A stretch of DNA of 64,000 nt from Agrocybe praecox. Taxonomy: Eukaryota; Basidiomycota; Agaricomycetes; Agaricales; Agrocybaceae. Below, one piece after another: positions 22,901 to 35,074 of this stretch. Made by a program: the position numbers and the translations under genes. Each line of letters opens with the position of its first letter. The first letter of the stretch is position 1. The notes beneath the pieces were generated by a model that had not been told where the DNA came from, ran no database searches, and was given only the letters and a program-made list of their open reading frames with translations. The stretch covers positions 3,658,001 through 3,722,000 of the forward strand of contig OZ024841.1 in assembly GCA_964017145.1 (NCBI GenBank), read 5' to 3'.

Positions 22901-24790
22901 TTACGGTTCTGCTGCAGCCAATGAGAGCACGTATTTCCATTTTTGACCATTGCCTTTTGAAGCCAACCCGCTCGAATGGTCGAAAGGGTCCTTTGGAGCC
23001 ATGTCGTCTGACACAGTGGATAAGCCTTTGAACCACATGTTGTGAGACATTGTCGCCGCCTTAGCTGTAAGAAATACATCTTCCACTTGTTCCCAAACCT
23101 GCTGTTGAAAAAGACTTTTGCAGTAAAATTCCATAGGGAAATTTCTCACAGCATTAAAAAATGCTGCATAGCTGGGCTCTGACCAATCAGATCTGGGAAT
23201 CTCCAGAAAAATAGGTTTGATTATGCTGTTGTTGTCTGGATCATATGGGAATCGTGGGCCTTTATATCCCTCTAAGCAGTGCAATGCAGTCAGAATAATA
23301 TTTTTTTCTGAGATGATGAAGATTCTGACCTGAGAATATCTCAATTAATCGAACAAGATGTCCCGCGTGTGTCTCTGCTCGGTTTTTTGAGAGGTCCTTT
23401 GACCGGTGAGCATCAAATAGAAAGTCTCCAAAGGACTTGTGAAGCAGAACTGCTTCTTGACGTACAGGGTAATATTGGTCTGTAATCTGTACAATGGCTG
23501 TGAGATCAGACAATACAACCTCTGCTGTCCCATCTTCGAGATTGAGATATAGTACATCAATGGCTGATGGAGCGATCCTATCATATAAGACAAGGAATGC
23601 CATTATATCCGCAGAGAGCGATGGGTCTTCTGTGCTATTCAATAGGTGTGTATAAAGAGCATCGAGCTCAGAGAAAGGCAGGTCCTTGAACGGAGGGCGG
23701 AGGCCAAGCACAGCATCCAGACGCTGATGAGGCCGATGACGGGGAGAATTGAGATATCCAATTACTATCTTTGCATACACAAACTGGCCGGAAGACTTGT
23801 CCACGACCTTTTCGATCTGATCCTCAGTCGGCCAAAAGGGAGGCATGGAAGCCCTGAATATGTGTCCTTCGCGAAGCTCCGTAAAACGATCACGTAGATA
23901 GAGCCTAATATCCTCATCCGGATTGTACTCCCACCCAAGGAATATCTTGAACAGTGTCGAGTCTATCTGTTTCCCACTAAATGTGTTGGATATGTTGCCT
24001 TCTGGACGGCTCAGCACAAGAATGCGAATTGGTAATGGGGAAGTGGTGACGACATGATATAAGGTATCCAATATATCCCGTTGGCTCGCTAGGTCCACAC
24101 ATTCGTCCAGGCCATCCACAACAATCAGCTTGGGTGTGCTTTGAGGGGAATGGGCATATTTTACCAATAGTGGGTCGATAACAAGGGATTTGAATTGGGT
24201 CCTCAAAGACCGTGTAAAAATCAGCGGATCGAAGTCGATGAACTCAGATACAAGCCTGCGTATATGTGGGCTCAAAGCACAGACCTGATACGAGATTGTT
24301 GGTACGACAAATTTGGAGTTATTCCGAGTTGGGTCGTTCGCGCCAAAGAAGAAACTGGCGAGCAGGGATCCATCCCTAGCACAGCGTTCGCAAACAGTTC
24401 TCCCGATAGCGGATTTACCAGCTCCTGCGGCTCCAGATACCCATGTAATGAATTTATTGCGATTTCGTTCGTCTGATCCTGCTGCCCAGTCCACAAGTGT
24501 TTGTATGATTGCGACTCTCGTGCCTGGGTGACATTTTGGAGGATCGACGATGTGCCCCGAGTCATGCAGGGCATTGGTTGCAATAGCTGCAACTAAACGA
24601 TCATATCCACCTGAGAAATAATATATATTGCGTGGTAGAGGATGCGTGCGCTATATGGTAAGGCGTACTTACTCCTTTCCCCTGTGTGAACATGGGTGGA
24701 ATTGTCATTATTCATCGTCAACGATCCTCCAGTGATGATGACGTTGGAAGACGAAAACAAAGATGTAGAGACTGGCGGTATACCAGACAT
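22901..24790 (-). pseudogene. NACHT-domain NTPase, copy 1, frameshifted and 3'-truncated
   Basis: Exon 1 (24790-24673) and exon 2 (from 24610) encode a short N-terminal segment with GGSLTMNNDN, then DSGHIVDPPKCHPGTRVAI, then a NACHT NTPase core. The Walker A is GAAGAGKSA, the Walker B is LIVVDGLDEC, and LVLSRPEGN follows at the sensor position. Comparison with the intact paralogue at 35075-37670 shows one extra base near 23270 that shifts the frame. The downstream homologous sequence (SDWSEPSYAAFFNAV) continues in another frame to about 23060. Beyond this the paralogue's last ~260 residues are missing and unrelated sequence follows, up to the GCGCC-rich block. NACHT proteins are signal-transduction NTPases, in fungi often linked to non-self recognition. 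Confidence 0.85.
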
Positions 24791-27200
24791 GTCTGGAAAA
24801 TCACTTAATGTTGGGAGATGATGATGAACAGGTTAGGTAGCAGGGAAGGGACAAACACGGTGAATTCCATTACCAACCACACGAGCGCAGTTTCCACGGT
24901 TAAATCTGTCCAATGCATGCTATACTTGGTCGTTCCAATTTTAGGCTATTGGTTGAATCCGGTGTTCCTAGTTGATAAGTATTTAAAACCTCAACTGTAA
25001 GCCCAGGTGAAATATCAGGGAGGAATTGATGTTGTCAGCTGATGCTACCAAATGGTTTTTTAAAGATGGCAAAGCGACTCCGCGAGAATATAGAACAACG
25101 ACGTAAGGATTCTAGAAGATGGCAGAGGAGGGAGGAGGGTGGAGGGAAGGCATTGAGTAATACACGTACGACAGCATAGCATGAAGGCAAATGAAAAGCA
25201 AATGAGAGCATGAGCACGAGAGAGACTTTTGTATGTACGTGATTTTACAATTATTCAAGGATCGAGCCTGATATTTGATGACTAATAAAGACGGCAGGTC
25301 CTAGGCTGTTAGAGGGAGCAAGAAAGCTGGTCAGAGGCACCGAAGGGTGGAGCGCAATAGTTGAAATTGAAATTTAACAGACAAGAAACAAAAGACGAGA
25401 CGAGACGACGACCCACAATTAGGTCTTCAGTGTGTATTTTTTTAAATTGGTGTACGCATACCAAGAACGAGAACAAGCATAGAAGTACCGTAAGCGAATT
25501 GGGGAACTGAGGAATAGCACATGATTCCTTCGCGTGATGGTGAATATGGAGAAAAATAGGTACAAGGGTAAATATACAGGAAGGAAGTGATCGGGTTGAA
25601 AGAGGGGGCATAGAGGCAGAGGGAACACAACGAACAAAGAAGACGGGATTCACTGCATCTCCTTTGTGAAAGATACATAGTAGAAGTGTGTACGCGAAAA
25701 ATATACAGCCGGAAGAGAAAGGAAGAGCGGAAGTCGTAAAGTGAGAGAAAAGACATCGGAGGAGAGGTAGTAATTGAGAAAGGCAAGCAGAAAGGGAGAA
25801 GATGTTTGGTTGTCAGAGTGTCATAAAACGTGAGTATAGATAAGTATGAGAGGGGAGAGGAGGGAGCGCGTGAGTTGATTCGGGTACGTGGAACACGATA
25901 TTTGATGAGTTTTGAATGGTACGCAGGCGGGGAACTTCGGGATGGCGGACGAAGAACTAAAGATGATAAATGGGAGCGTGGAGATACAGACCTGAAGCCT
26001 GAGCAACGGCGGCCCATGACCCGTACGAGCACGAGCACGAGCACTAGCATGTCCGAGTTCTTTTCGCTATACATCAATATACAACTGTCCAACGCTCGTT
26101 CGACGATCGCTCAACGTCAATGCGCAAGTTCATCTGCATATACGAAGACCGATGAGAGAGGTGCTGCAGGAGGAGTAAGGAATGATGGGAAATAAGTGGC
26201 GTGATCGCAAAGAGGAAAAACAAGGAGAGGCAGAGGAAGTGATTGTAATGGATTGGAATGGCAGGCGGAGAACGACATCGTAGCGTAAATAGTGAACATA
26301 TAGAAGAGGGGAACAGACCGAGGAGATTGAATTAAAAGGCAAGAGACTGAGCGAGAGTACGGTATGGGGCGGAGGAAACATAGAGAAAGATGGGAAGAGA
26401 CAGAACACAAACGGAAGTGACAGAGCGAAGATGGAAGATGGATGTAAGAGGAAACCGCAAAGGAGACGCAAAGGAGGGCCAATGATCGATGTAAAAGTTG
26501 CACAAGTAAACAGCAACCAAGTTGTATGTGGACTGGACCGCCGGTCGCAGATTATATGTAACGTCTTGATCAAAAGTAATAAGGGAAAGGGTTTATTTCT
26601 GTGTATGTGGATCCGGCCGTAGGTATACGAAGATGAGGACGAGAATGACGCAAATGCAAATAAGAAAGAAGTGATCGACTAGGGGTGAGACGATGATCCA
26701 TGAAGGCAAGGAGCCAAGATGGGCGAAGAAAAGAAAAGGGTTTTCGGACGCATGGGAGTGATAAAGCAAAATTGAAATTGAAGTTGAAGGACAATGAAAG
26801 GCATCGCGTGGAGAGATATACAAACAATACAGATAAGCAAAATATGTCAGGAGTATGCCGACACAAAGGAATGGCACAAACGAGAGATGCTCACACGTTT
26901 AGAACTAACTAGAGATAGAGAGAGAGTGAAAATGTGGTGAAGAAAGCACTAATAGCAGCGTTAACGCACAGTAATTATAAAAGAGACCACACACCCAGAC
27001 CGCAAAGAGAAATGACGCCGATGAACTACAAACGTTCAAGACACCACTGACCAGAGACCAGAGCACGCTTAAAGCGGGGTGTAAGTTTACAGAAACAAAG
27101 AGAACATATAAAAATCGACGAATAGGACTCATACGACGAACAGACGATGGGAGGACAGACGTGAGGTGAACAATCCGACGCCGGGTCGCGGAATGACACG
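24791..27200. other. Non-coding; mostly purine-rich plus strand
   Basis: The first 170 bases are the 5' flank shared with the second NACHT gene (same CCACGGTTAAATCTGTCCAA block). From about 25.1 kb the plus strand is strongly A/G-biased. Long open frames on the minus strand here translate to Ser/Leu/Pro/Phe-rich strings and are composition artefacts. Parts are homologous to purine-rich stretches at 43.1-43.4 and 51.5-51.75 kb. A TGGACCGCCGGTCGCAGATT-like block near 26530 recurs near 32037 and 39220. Confidence 0.6.
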
Positions 27201-27221
27201 GGTTTTGATCCGAACCCTAAC
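27201..27221 (+). promoter_or_regulatory. Conserved upstream motif, kinase copy 1
   Basis: GGTTTTGATCCGAACCCTAA is the first of five copies in the window. It lies ~330 bases upstream of kinase copy 1. Its conservation amid decayed sequence suggests a promoter or recombination-linked segment of the amplified unit. Confidence 0.45.
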
Positions 27222-27529
27222 CCAACATACCATGGTTTACGTTTAACGTATCGGTCATCCGACCATAGGTTTCTCTCGTTCTTTCTTTTTCCTCAACTCC
27301 TTTCTTCGGGATGAGCCCTACGCGTGAACGGGGGAGTCATTGGAAAAGATTTATGAAAGGATCTGAGGACCCCAATTAAACGAAACGAAACGCATACATA
27401 ACACAACGACGGAAATGGAGCATATTATTATTGATGCGGGATCGAGAACAAAGAAATGAAAGAAGGAACTGAGAGCAAAAAGGGGACGGAGTGAGAATGC
27501 TTTGTTTTCTGTCTGGTCCATCTGTATTA

Positions 27530-30500
27530 TTCCCAACGGCTCATCTCACTCGCAGGACCCAAATATTCTTCTTCAAGTCGTTCCCACTCACGAGCTGGCG
27601 GCGGCGGCGATGCACAGGGAGGACACACGTACAACGCCATGTTAATACCCCAGACACAGAGTCCACCAGCGCCACCAAGCTCATCCAATAGACACCAACA
27701 GCAACGTGCCATCGTTGCTCTTTCTCCGAACCAGCGGGATCACCAACAGAGCCACTCAGCGATCGCTCGAATTAGTCCGGCGGGAACCCGAACGCAGCAG
27801 CACTTGCCCAGGCACCCATACCGGACGTTTACGCGCACCTGGCTGCCTCAGCTTAGGTAGCTGGCCATCCACATCGGACCATCCCCAAGTTTGGACCCCA
27901 TTTGCTCCTGCAGACGGCGAATTTGGGAGGTCCACTCTCGGTCTGCGTAGTCAGTGGGGAGAGGAGGTCGCGATGATATTGATTAGGAGGGGTAACGTGA
28001 ATAGTACCGTTAGGATGAGCAAATTGAGAGGGAAATCGAGGTTTGAAGGTATGTTTTCTTACTCTATGTTTTCCTTTCTTCATGTATGGGCTATTCTCTT
28101 GCGTTGAACTCTATCAACTGCAAATAAATATCTTTTAATTCCTTTTGTACCGCCTTTTTTGGCGCCAGCACTCGTGGAAGAGGGGCCGCAGAATACATTC
28201 CCTTTCTACCTCCAAACAATATTTTCTTTCTGTTCCTCTTTTCTGTCTTACGCATCGCTGTCATCGTTCTTTTCAAAATTATTTTACTGACAAATTCTCC
28301 TTCTCGATTCGCAGACGGTCAAATCGTCCGACTATACGACGTCATCGAAACCGACAAATACATCTGTATCATCCTCGAATACGGCTCTGGAGGCGAACTG
28401 TTCGACCATATCCTCGCGCACCGATATCCGCGCGAAAAAAACGCAACAAAGTTATTCTCCCAACTTAGCTCGGGTGTCTGGTACATCTACCAAAAGAAAA
28501 TCATGCATCACAGAGCGCAGAGCCATCGTTCGGGGGCGAGGAGCGAGAGATCCGCATCGTGCAATGCCGTCCCACCGATCGTTACCACCGCCGTCGCTGG
28601 TCAGACCAGCACCACCATGCCCATGCCCACGCCCACTCGCAACCCTTCGACCTAAACTACCTCTACGGAAGTTCGCCTTCGTCACTCGTTACTGGCGTTC
28701 CTATCGACCCATCTGTATCACTCCTCTCTTCTCCGCCACCGTCTGTCGCTTATAAGCCGGTTGGTAATCAACTTCAGCTAGCTACATCACAGAACAAGGA
28801 AGGCCTGGCCAAAAGAAGTTTACCAGCTCCGCTCCTTTGGGTCTGAGCGAGGATGATCCGTTCGCATTCGGTGTCGGAGCTCCTTTGACTTCGAATGATA
28901 AAACGACTCCCAACAACCTTTCACCCGTTCGATTCCCGGCCTGCCTCCCCCAGCAGCAGTGCCAGGACCATCAAGAGCTTATCGTGCACCACCCCCGCCC
29001 CCAGCACCAGCGCCCGTGTCGGTTCCTTCTATCCAGATCCCAGCTGCGACGGCTCCGGCTGTTCCTGCCACGCCGTATCTGCAGTTTTTGTTGGAGCAAA
29101 CGCGAATACTTCCTCAGTTGGTAAAGCCCAAGGGCGGGCCTTAACAAGAGGAAGTCGAGCATCGATAGAACCGGCTTGGGGAAGGTTTTCGGTGCCAAAG
29201 ATGCTGGTGCCAACGCGAAAGAGGGAAGTGGGAGTTAGAGCATCAGTGCTACGCCTAGCACTGCATCGGGCACTTTTCAGTCTGATTCGTCGAAGCCTAC
29301 GATGAGCGATGGGGAGAAGAGGAAGAAGGGGGAGAAGGAGAAGGAGAAAGAACGGGGTACAAGTGGAAGGAGGAACACGCTTACGGGTGTGGCTGAGCTT
29401 CTCAGCAGGTCCGTTAGGAGTTGGTTTCGGGACCAGAAGACGTCCCATAGTTCTGTCTATTTCGAGGGTACTACCACCGCCGTACGAGCTACAGCCAAGA
29501 ACGCCAGCGCGAGTTTACCACCCCCACCAATACCCACCTCCATGGAATTCCCACGTGGTGCAGCAGCACGTTCGACGTCCATGAACTCGGACGCGGCTGC
29601 GTCGCTATTACACTCTGCTTCACTGTCAACCGACCTGGCGAGAAGGATGGATAGGAACAGCAGAACCTCGTTGCTCCTCCTGTTCAGGTGGTGGTTACCA
29701 CTCCAACTTCGCGTGTTTCGCTCCCTGCACCTCCCACACCTGTTCGCAGCGAGACGGCTGCTTACATCTTCCTTTGTTCCTAGGTTCCGGAATAGCGTTA
29801 CCGTTGGCAGCAGGGACTGCGAACCTCAACGACAGATGTCGATGTCGTCAAACAAGCTCGGTGCTTTCATGGGTTCAATTCATCGTAGTCGTCGCGGGCA
29901 CAGCAGCAGTAACAACAGCAACAGAATGCTGTCCCACCTCATTCTTATAGTGAGCTGTGTGTCCATCACGGTGCGGTGGATCAAACGACAATTCCGACGA
30001 GGCCACCGCCGCAGGTGCTTGAGAGTATGGGTGTTTAGGCGCAGATGGAGAGCGAGTTGAGGTTAGGTGTGTTAGGGTGAAGAAAACAAAGATGCAGCCG
30101 TCGTTCCATCTAGCTCAGGGGCTGAAAGACACGAAGAAGAAAAAACGCCTGGGTTGCCTGTGATTGCCATGATGGGTAGTGCAGCTTCTAACGGCGTTGA
30201 TAAGCGCGGCTTACCGCTTCGCTCTCCGTCTGGCACGTTCTCAGCAACCGTACAAAGTCGCGTCGTGTGTTCCTCCCACATCAGCAGCAGCGTCATCTTA
30301 TGGGGCCTCGAGCACACTGTCATTCGATGACGAACATTACGCCGTCGATTGTGAGCCTCTGCCCTCGACTGGTGGGCTTGTAGAATCTTCGTGTGTGAAT
30401 CCTATCACACCTATTATGTCGCCTGGACAGGGGGCATTCCCTTTCACCACTGGCTCTGTCTCTGGCGCGGTCGGACCGGGATATGGCGATCCATCGCAGG

Positions 30501-30600
30501 ACGCTGGAGATGAAGCTTCGAAGCTTCGAAGTGCGGTTCAGCATCGAGCTGACGAGGTTGGATAGACCGAACGATACGTATAGTTTGGATATGGAAAGTT
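27530..30600 (+). pseudogene. CAMK-group (KIN/GIN4/MARK-like) protein kinase, decayed copy 1
   Basis: Pieces appear in the order of the parent gene but in different frames. A Gln/Pro-rich N-terminal part spans 27530-28060. A kinase fragment at 28315-28475, after a good acceptor site, reads IVRLYDVIETDKYICIILEY and then GGELFDHILAHR. A Pro/Ala-rich linker around 28940-29140 contains PGLPPAAVPGPS. A basic segment near 29300-29450 contains GRRNTLTGVAE. The KA1-domain end at 30510-30597 reads RFSIELTRLDRPNDTYSLD. The kinase N-lobe with the glycine loop is missing, and so is everything from the catalytic HRD loop onward: QKKIMH runs directly into the post-kinase linker (AQSHR). Several stops and shifts occur. 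Not functional. Confidence 0.75.
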
Positions 30601-32080
30601 GAAGGGAAAATAGGAGTTAAGGCGGTGCGTATTCTATTCTTTCTTTTCTTCGATATTTTTTTTTCTTTTCCTTCTTTTTTCTTATTCGTTCTTTGCGATC
30701 CGCCGTTTCTGCTGGTGTCGAGACTGGGCTCGTACACCAACACCTGCTATCTTCTTAATATCTTTATCTCGTGTTTTTACCTTTTGTCCGGGCCATCGAA
30801 CATACGAATTGATGATTTATTTCTGTTTACAGGCGTGCGGACCGAATGTATATCTTCTTACCAACAACCCAACATCGCCAATAATTGGCCGTCTCTTAAC
30901 CAGGCTGCCAAATTCTCTCATCCTCCACCATCATCTCGTTATCGTCGTCATCATCACCCTATGCACTATGTCACCCATCCAGTACCTATGCCTATGCCCA
31001 AGACTGGATTCCTTGGGTATTAGATGATGTTGCCTCGGGTATTCGATCGATATACGAAAGGATAGGGATCGGCGAAGAAGCTCTAGCATGTCCTGGTCGG
31101 AAAAGGGGGTGGACGATGGGGGTGGAAGGAGCAGGAAATTTTCAATATAAAATCGTCGCAGCTAGGAAGAATAGGTGGTCTGGGGCGGTGGATAGTTGGC
31201 GATCGCAGTCGTGTTTGGGGAAGACGGACGAGGTTTCTTTCTTTTTCTTTCTTTTCGAATTTCTTTCTGGGGCGCGCTTGATTTCGTCACTTTTCACATT
31301 TTCGATATCTGGGGCCGGATTTCTGTTATCCGATGTCTGTATTTCTCTTTTTAACGTGTTTTTTTTTCATGTTTCGCTTCGCTTCTCTTTTTCTTTTCTT
31401 ATTCTCCTTTCTTTATAAATGTCTCTGATTTCTGTCTGGTGGACCTTGCTGTCCATTCTCAATTTCTCTTTCTTTTTTTCTCCCTTTCCTCTCCTCCAGT
31501 AAAATTATTCATGTCCCTACTGTAGTTCGGACATTTCTTTTTCTTGTTCTTCCTTTTCATTTCTTTGTTCCCTTCATGATATATGCCATATATCCGGGCG
31601 GAAGACTTTCATGTTCTGTTTTCTTCTCTTAGTACTCCCTACTTTCTGTCGTCGGCCTAGGTCAACCAATCACCCATCCATTTTCTATCATCATCGATAC
31701 CATTCCAATAGATTCCTTTTTGCTTATGATATACTTACTACCTTTTTTTTCTACTTTTCCTTTTTTATACCCTAATAATTATCCGATTCGGTTTCTTTAT
31801 AAACTTTTTTTTTCACTCGTCTGAAATTTCCATCCCACTTCCGAGTTCCAACATCCTTTCCCATCATCCACCACCTACGTCTGTCCATTTTCAGACTGAA
31901 CGAAAGCGGAAGCGACGGAGTGGGGATGGAAGAATGAAGCTAAGCGGAATTAGCGCAGGACACGCAAAGGAGAGGAAATCATTAATGGAATATTTGTACA
32001 TTAGCAAACGGGTATACATCAAGTGATATGCAGGTTGGACCACAGATTACATGTATCGTCATAATGAAAGGTACATATGT
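30601..32080. other. 3' flank of kinase copy 1; T-rich non-coding DNA
   Basis: The block GGTGTCGAGACTGGGCTCGT ... TTTTGTCCGGGCCATCGAAC (about 30710-30800) recurs after kinase copies 3 and 4 and in part after copy 2. It is probably the ancestral 3' untranslated region. The rest is T/C-rich with no gene. Confidence 0.6.
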
Positions 32081-33198
32081 GGGTTATGCATTGGGGGAAA
32101 AGATACAACGATGGAACAAAACGATTGATGCGTAGGTGGATGTACAAGGACGAGGAAGGCAACGGGGAAGAATAGGGAAAGGAGCCTGGGAGAAGTGGGA
32201 AAGGGGGGGGAAGAGACGCGCACTAAAGAGACAATATACTATCCAGGGGCCAAGACCAATGAAAAAGAAGTAAACGAAGGATAAAGTTGGGACAAAATCG
32301 CAAGCAAATTGACAAAGGACGAAAAAAGAACAGCGTGTTCGGCGAACGCGAGTCCACGGGTACCACAAGTGTGAAGCGATGATCGATGTGAGTGCAGTGA
32401 CATCAGGAGCGCGACAGCAAAGCGTGTAAGAGACCAGTGACCAGAGACGGAGAGAGAGCGACGAGTGGGGTCACTGGGGTGAAGACGGCAGCACATAGCT
32501 AACAAAAAAGTGAGGTGACGTGAGGCGAGGCGCAGGGAGAACCTAGTCCTATAGGGGGAAAAAAGAACAACATAAGAACATTTGGGCGGTTATAAAGCTG
32601 GGAAGGCAGGGAAGTAGAGGAGATGGAGGGAGAGCACAATGTGGAGCAGGCAGAAGGAACATACAAGGAGAGAGTGAAGCGGCAGGAAAAGAGCGAAGAT
32701 GGAGAAGGTAGCTATTGATGAAAGTAAATAAGGGAGAAAGGGAGCCAAGAGGCGGAGAGCAGGGAAGCGGTACAGAAGCGACGATCAATGAGTAGAGGAG
32801 CCAAGTCATGCACATGACAGCAGACAGATGGGGGGGGGGGGGGCGTGAACAAAAAGGGTGAGGATGGAAGGGAATAAAACACAAAGAAAAGAAAAGTATT
32901 TGAGACGCGGGGATAAGTGTGGTGACAGAAGGGATGACAGGTGGGTGAAAGGGTATCATAAACGCGCCGGGGAAACAGAGGAAGAACAACGTGAGTGCAA
33001 GAGTAAGGTGAACATGGGACGGACACGTATCATCGATGAATAGGAGCCACGGAGAGAATGTCGAATGGGAAATAATTAATAACCAATCGCAGAATAGAAA
33101 AATTGAATATTGAAATGGACCTGGGACGGCGAATAGAAAGCATGGATGCATGACGGAGGGATGAGTGAACGATCCGAACGAAGGGTACGGCCCCGAAC
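32081..33198. other. Purine-rich non-coding DNA with a 14-G run
   Basis: The plus strand is dominated by G and A. A run of 14 G lies at 32830-32843. Open frames on the minus strand are composition artefacts. The TGGACCACAGATTACATGT block near 32037 is shared with other units of the kinase cluster. Confidence 0.6.
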
Positions 33199-33214
33199 GT
33201 TTTGATCCGAACTT
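33199..33214 (+). promoter_or_regulatory. Conserved upstream motif, orphan copy
   Basis: CGTTTTGATCCGAAC matches the motif found upstream of the kinase copies, but no kinase sequence follows. The homology continues only weakly (AATATGGCATCGCGTATGTT), so this is a remnant of another unit. Confidence 0.4.
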
Positions 33215-35074
33215 CAGCCCAATATGGCATCGCGTATGTTCGCCATTATTTTGTCTCTCCTTCCTCTCCCTCAAATCTTTCCTTCAAGTTTCGTCCTTGG
33301 CATTAATGATTTCTGAATTCTACGCGTCCGTTTGTTACACGGAGGTTTTATTGGAGACAGCGATAATCGGAGGACGCCAGCGGAATGGAATTGAAGGAAA
33401 CCCTGTTGATAGCGGGGGATGTACATACTGAGTGCGTATGGCTTTTTGGTGCGTGTCGTCCTTCGCTCTCTGCTCGCTAATCTGTCACAAAATCTAGAGA
33501 TGGACCCCCTTCTCCGTTTTTACCTCCCCCTCTCTTGACTCTTCGTTTGAAACTTCTATCTCATGGGCCCACTTCAGCTTACTGGCGTCCTTTTCTACAA
33601 TCATACATTGGCACTCCATTCTCTCCCTGTTGTTCTCTCTTCTCCCACAGTAAACGTAGTGCGCATCTCACCTCACGTTCCATCTCTCGAACTCTCAGCA
33701 TCCTGACATATGAAGTACTGAATGATACACGTCTGTAGGGCTATCGGAGAAGGTGTTGAAAAGATTCGGAGATGAAACGAACCAAACTCAAATCGAATGG
33801 AAGGAATAATTCTTAGCGATTTACGGCGTATACGCACTGGGTGTTTGCACTGGTGCGTCTTGTCCGTATCTCGCTCTTATCACATTCCTCGACTGTGCTT
33901 TCAGTCACCAACCCGCTCCATTCTTCTCTCTCTGTCTCCGAGCCCCTAGTCCATCTTTTTCTCCATCCTTCTCTCGCTCACTATCCGCCTCTCCAAACCT
34001 CTCCGTCCTCTCATACAATTGACGAGCTGATATCATGTACGAATTGCCAAGAGCAATCGGAGGAAATAGACAAATACACACTCAAAATATCCTACCTCGG
34101 ATTGACGCAATGACTGCGTTATATAAGATACTATTTCTTTTCTTCTTGCACCTTCTAGCCTGTTTCTCTTGGTTTATTCACTTCTTCCCCTCTCTCTTTC
34201 TGTTTTGCCTTGCACTTTCTTCTCCTTTTCCCATCATTTCCCTCCCATCACCACTTTACGTCCGTTTGCATCCCCCCATCAACGATCTATCGAGGGTGAC
34301 GCGGACGGATTGACCTGCCATTACCTGCCTCTACAACCCATATCTCCTCTTTTCTCTCGCCTTCCGTCTCTAAAGCTCTCAAATCCCAGATCGAGGCGCA
34401 TGTCATTCCTCCCTCCCTTCCCTTTCGCATATTATTCCATTATGCACCTATCTTCCCTCATTATGTTCGCTTGCATCTGTTTCCGCTTGCATCCCTTTTT
34501 CATTTTCTTCATCCCTCTAGGCTCCTTCCCCTCACATGTCTCGTTCTCCTTCTCGCATGGTTTCTTTCTCGTTATATTTCTTCTCTCTCTCCTCTCCTCC
34601 TCTCCTCTCCTTCACATCTTTACTTATAGTACCTCTTGCATCAACAACAGCGACACAGACCCCTTATACGTACATTAAATTATCTAGTCCTCATCATCAA
34701 TTCATTCAAATCATCTCGTATACACGCACGTACGGAAAACACCAGAATGTAAAGATCAATATAGCATAAATACGAAAAGATGTTTTAATGAACATGTTTG
34801 GATTAGAACAAACGAGTGAATGTGAAAATAACAAGTAGAGCACGGATGGGGAACACCATGCGACGTAATGACGATGATTGGAGAGGAAGCAAAGGCACAA
34901 AAGGGTGCAAAAAAGGTTATTAATAGCCAGGGAAGGAATGTACAATATAAAACAGAAGGGATAGACTCCCAGAGATGGAAAAATGAAGGTAAGAGGTAAA
35001 ATTATGAATCTGCATGCTAAATATCAGTAAATATTTGGTGAAAGATGAACAAGTATGATTACAATTACCTTCAG
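33215..35074. other. Non-coding, pyrimidine-rich then mixed
   Basis: From 33.4 to 34.7 kb the plus strand is C/T-rich, the opposite bias to its neighbours. From 34.75 kb the sequence is mixed. I find no gene that can be supported. Confidence 0.55.

Noticed and set aside
25309..26573. Long minus-strand open frames rich in Ser, Leu, Phe and Pro
   Set aside because: They follow from purine-rich plus-strand composition, lack splice structure and show no homology to any family I know.
27201..27221. Interstitial telomere sequence because of CCCTAAC
   Set aside because: Only a single repeat unit is present at each site and it sits within a longer conserved promoter-like segment.
32549..33274. 241-codon open frame on the minus strand
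   Set aside because: It is a composition artefact of purine-rich DNA containing a 14-G run; no domain or conserved block is present.
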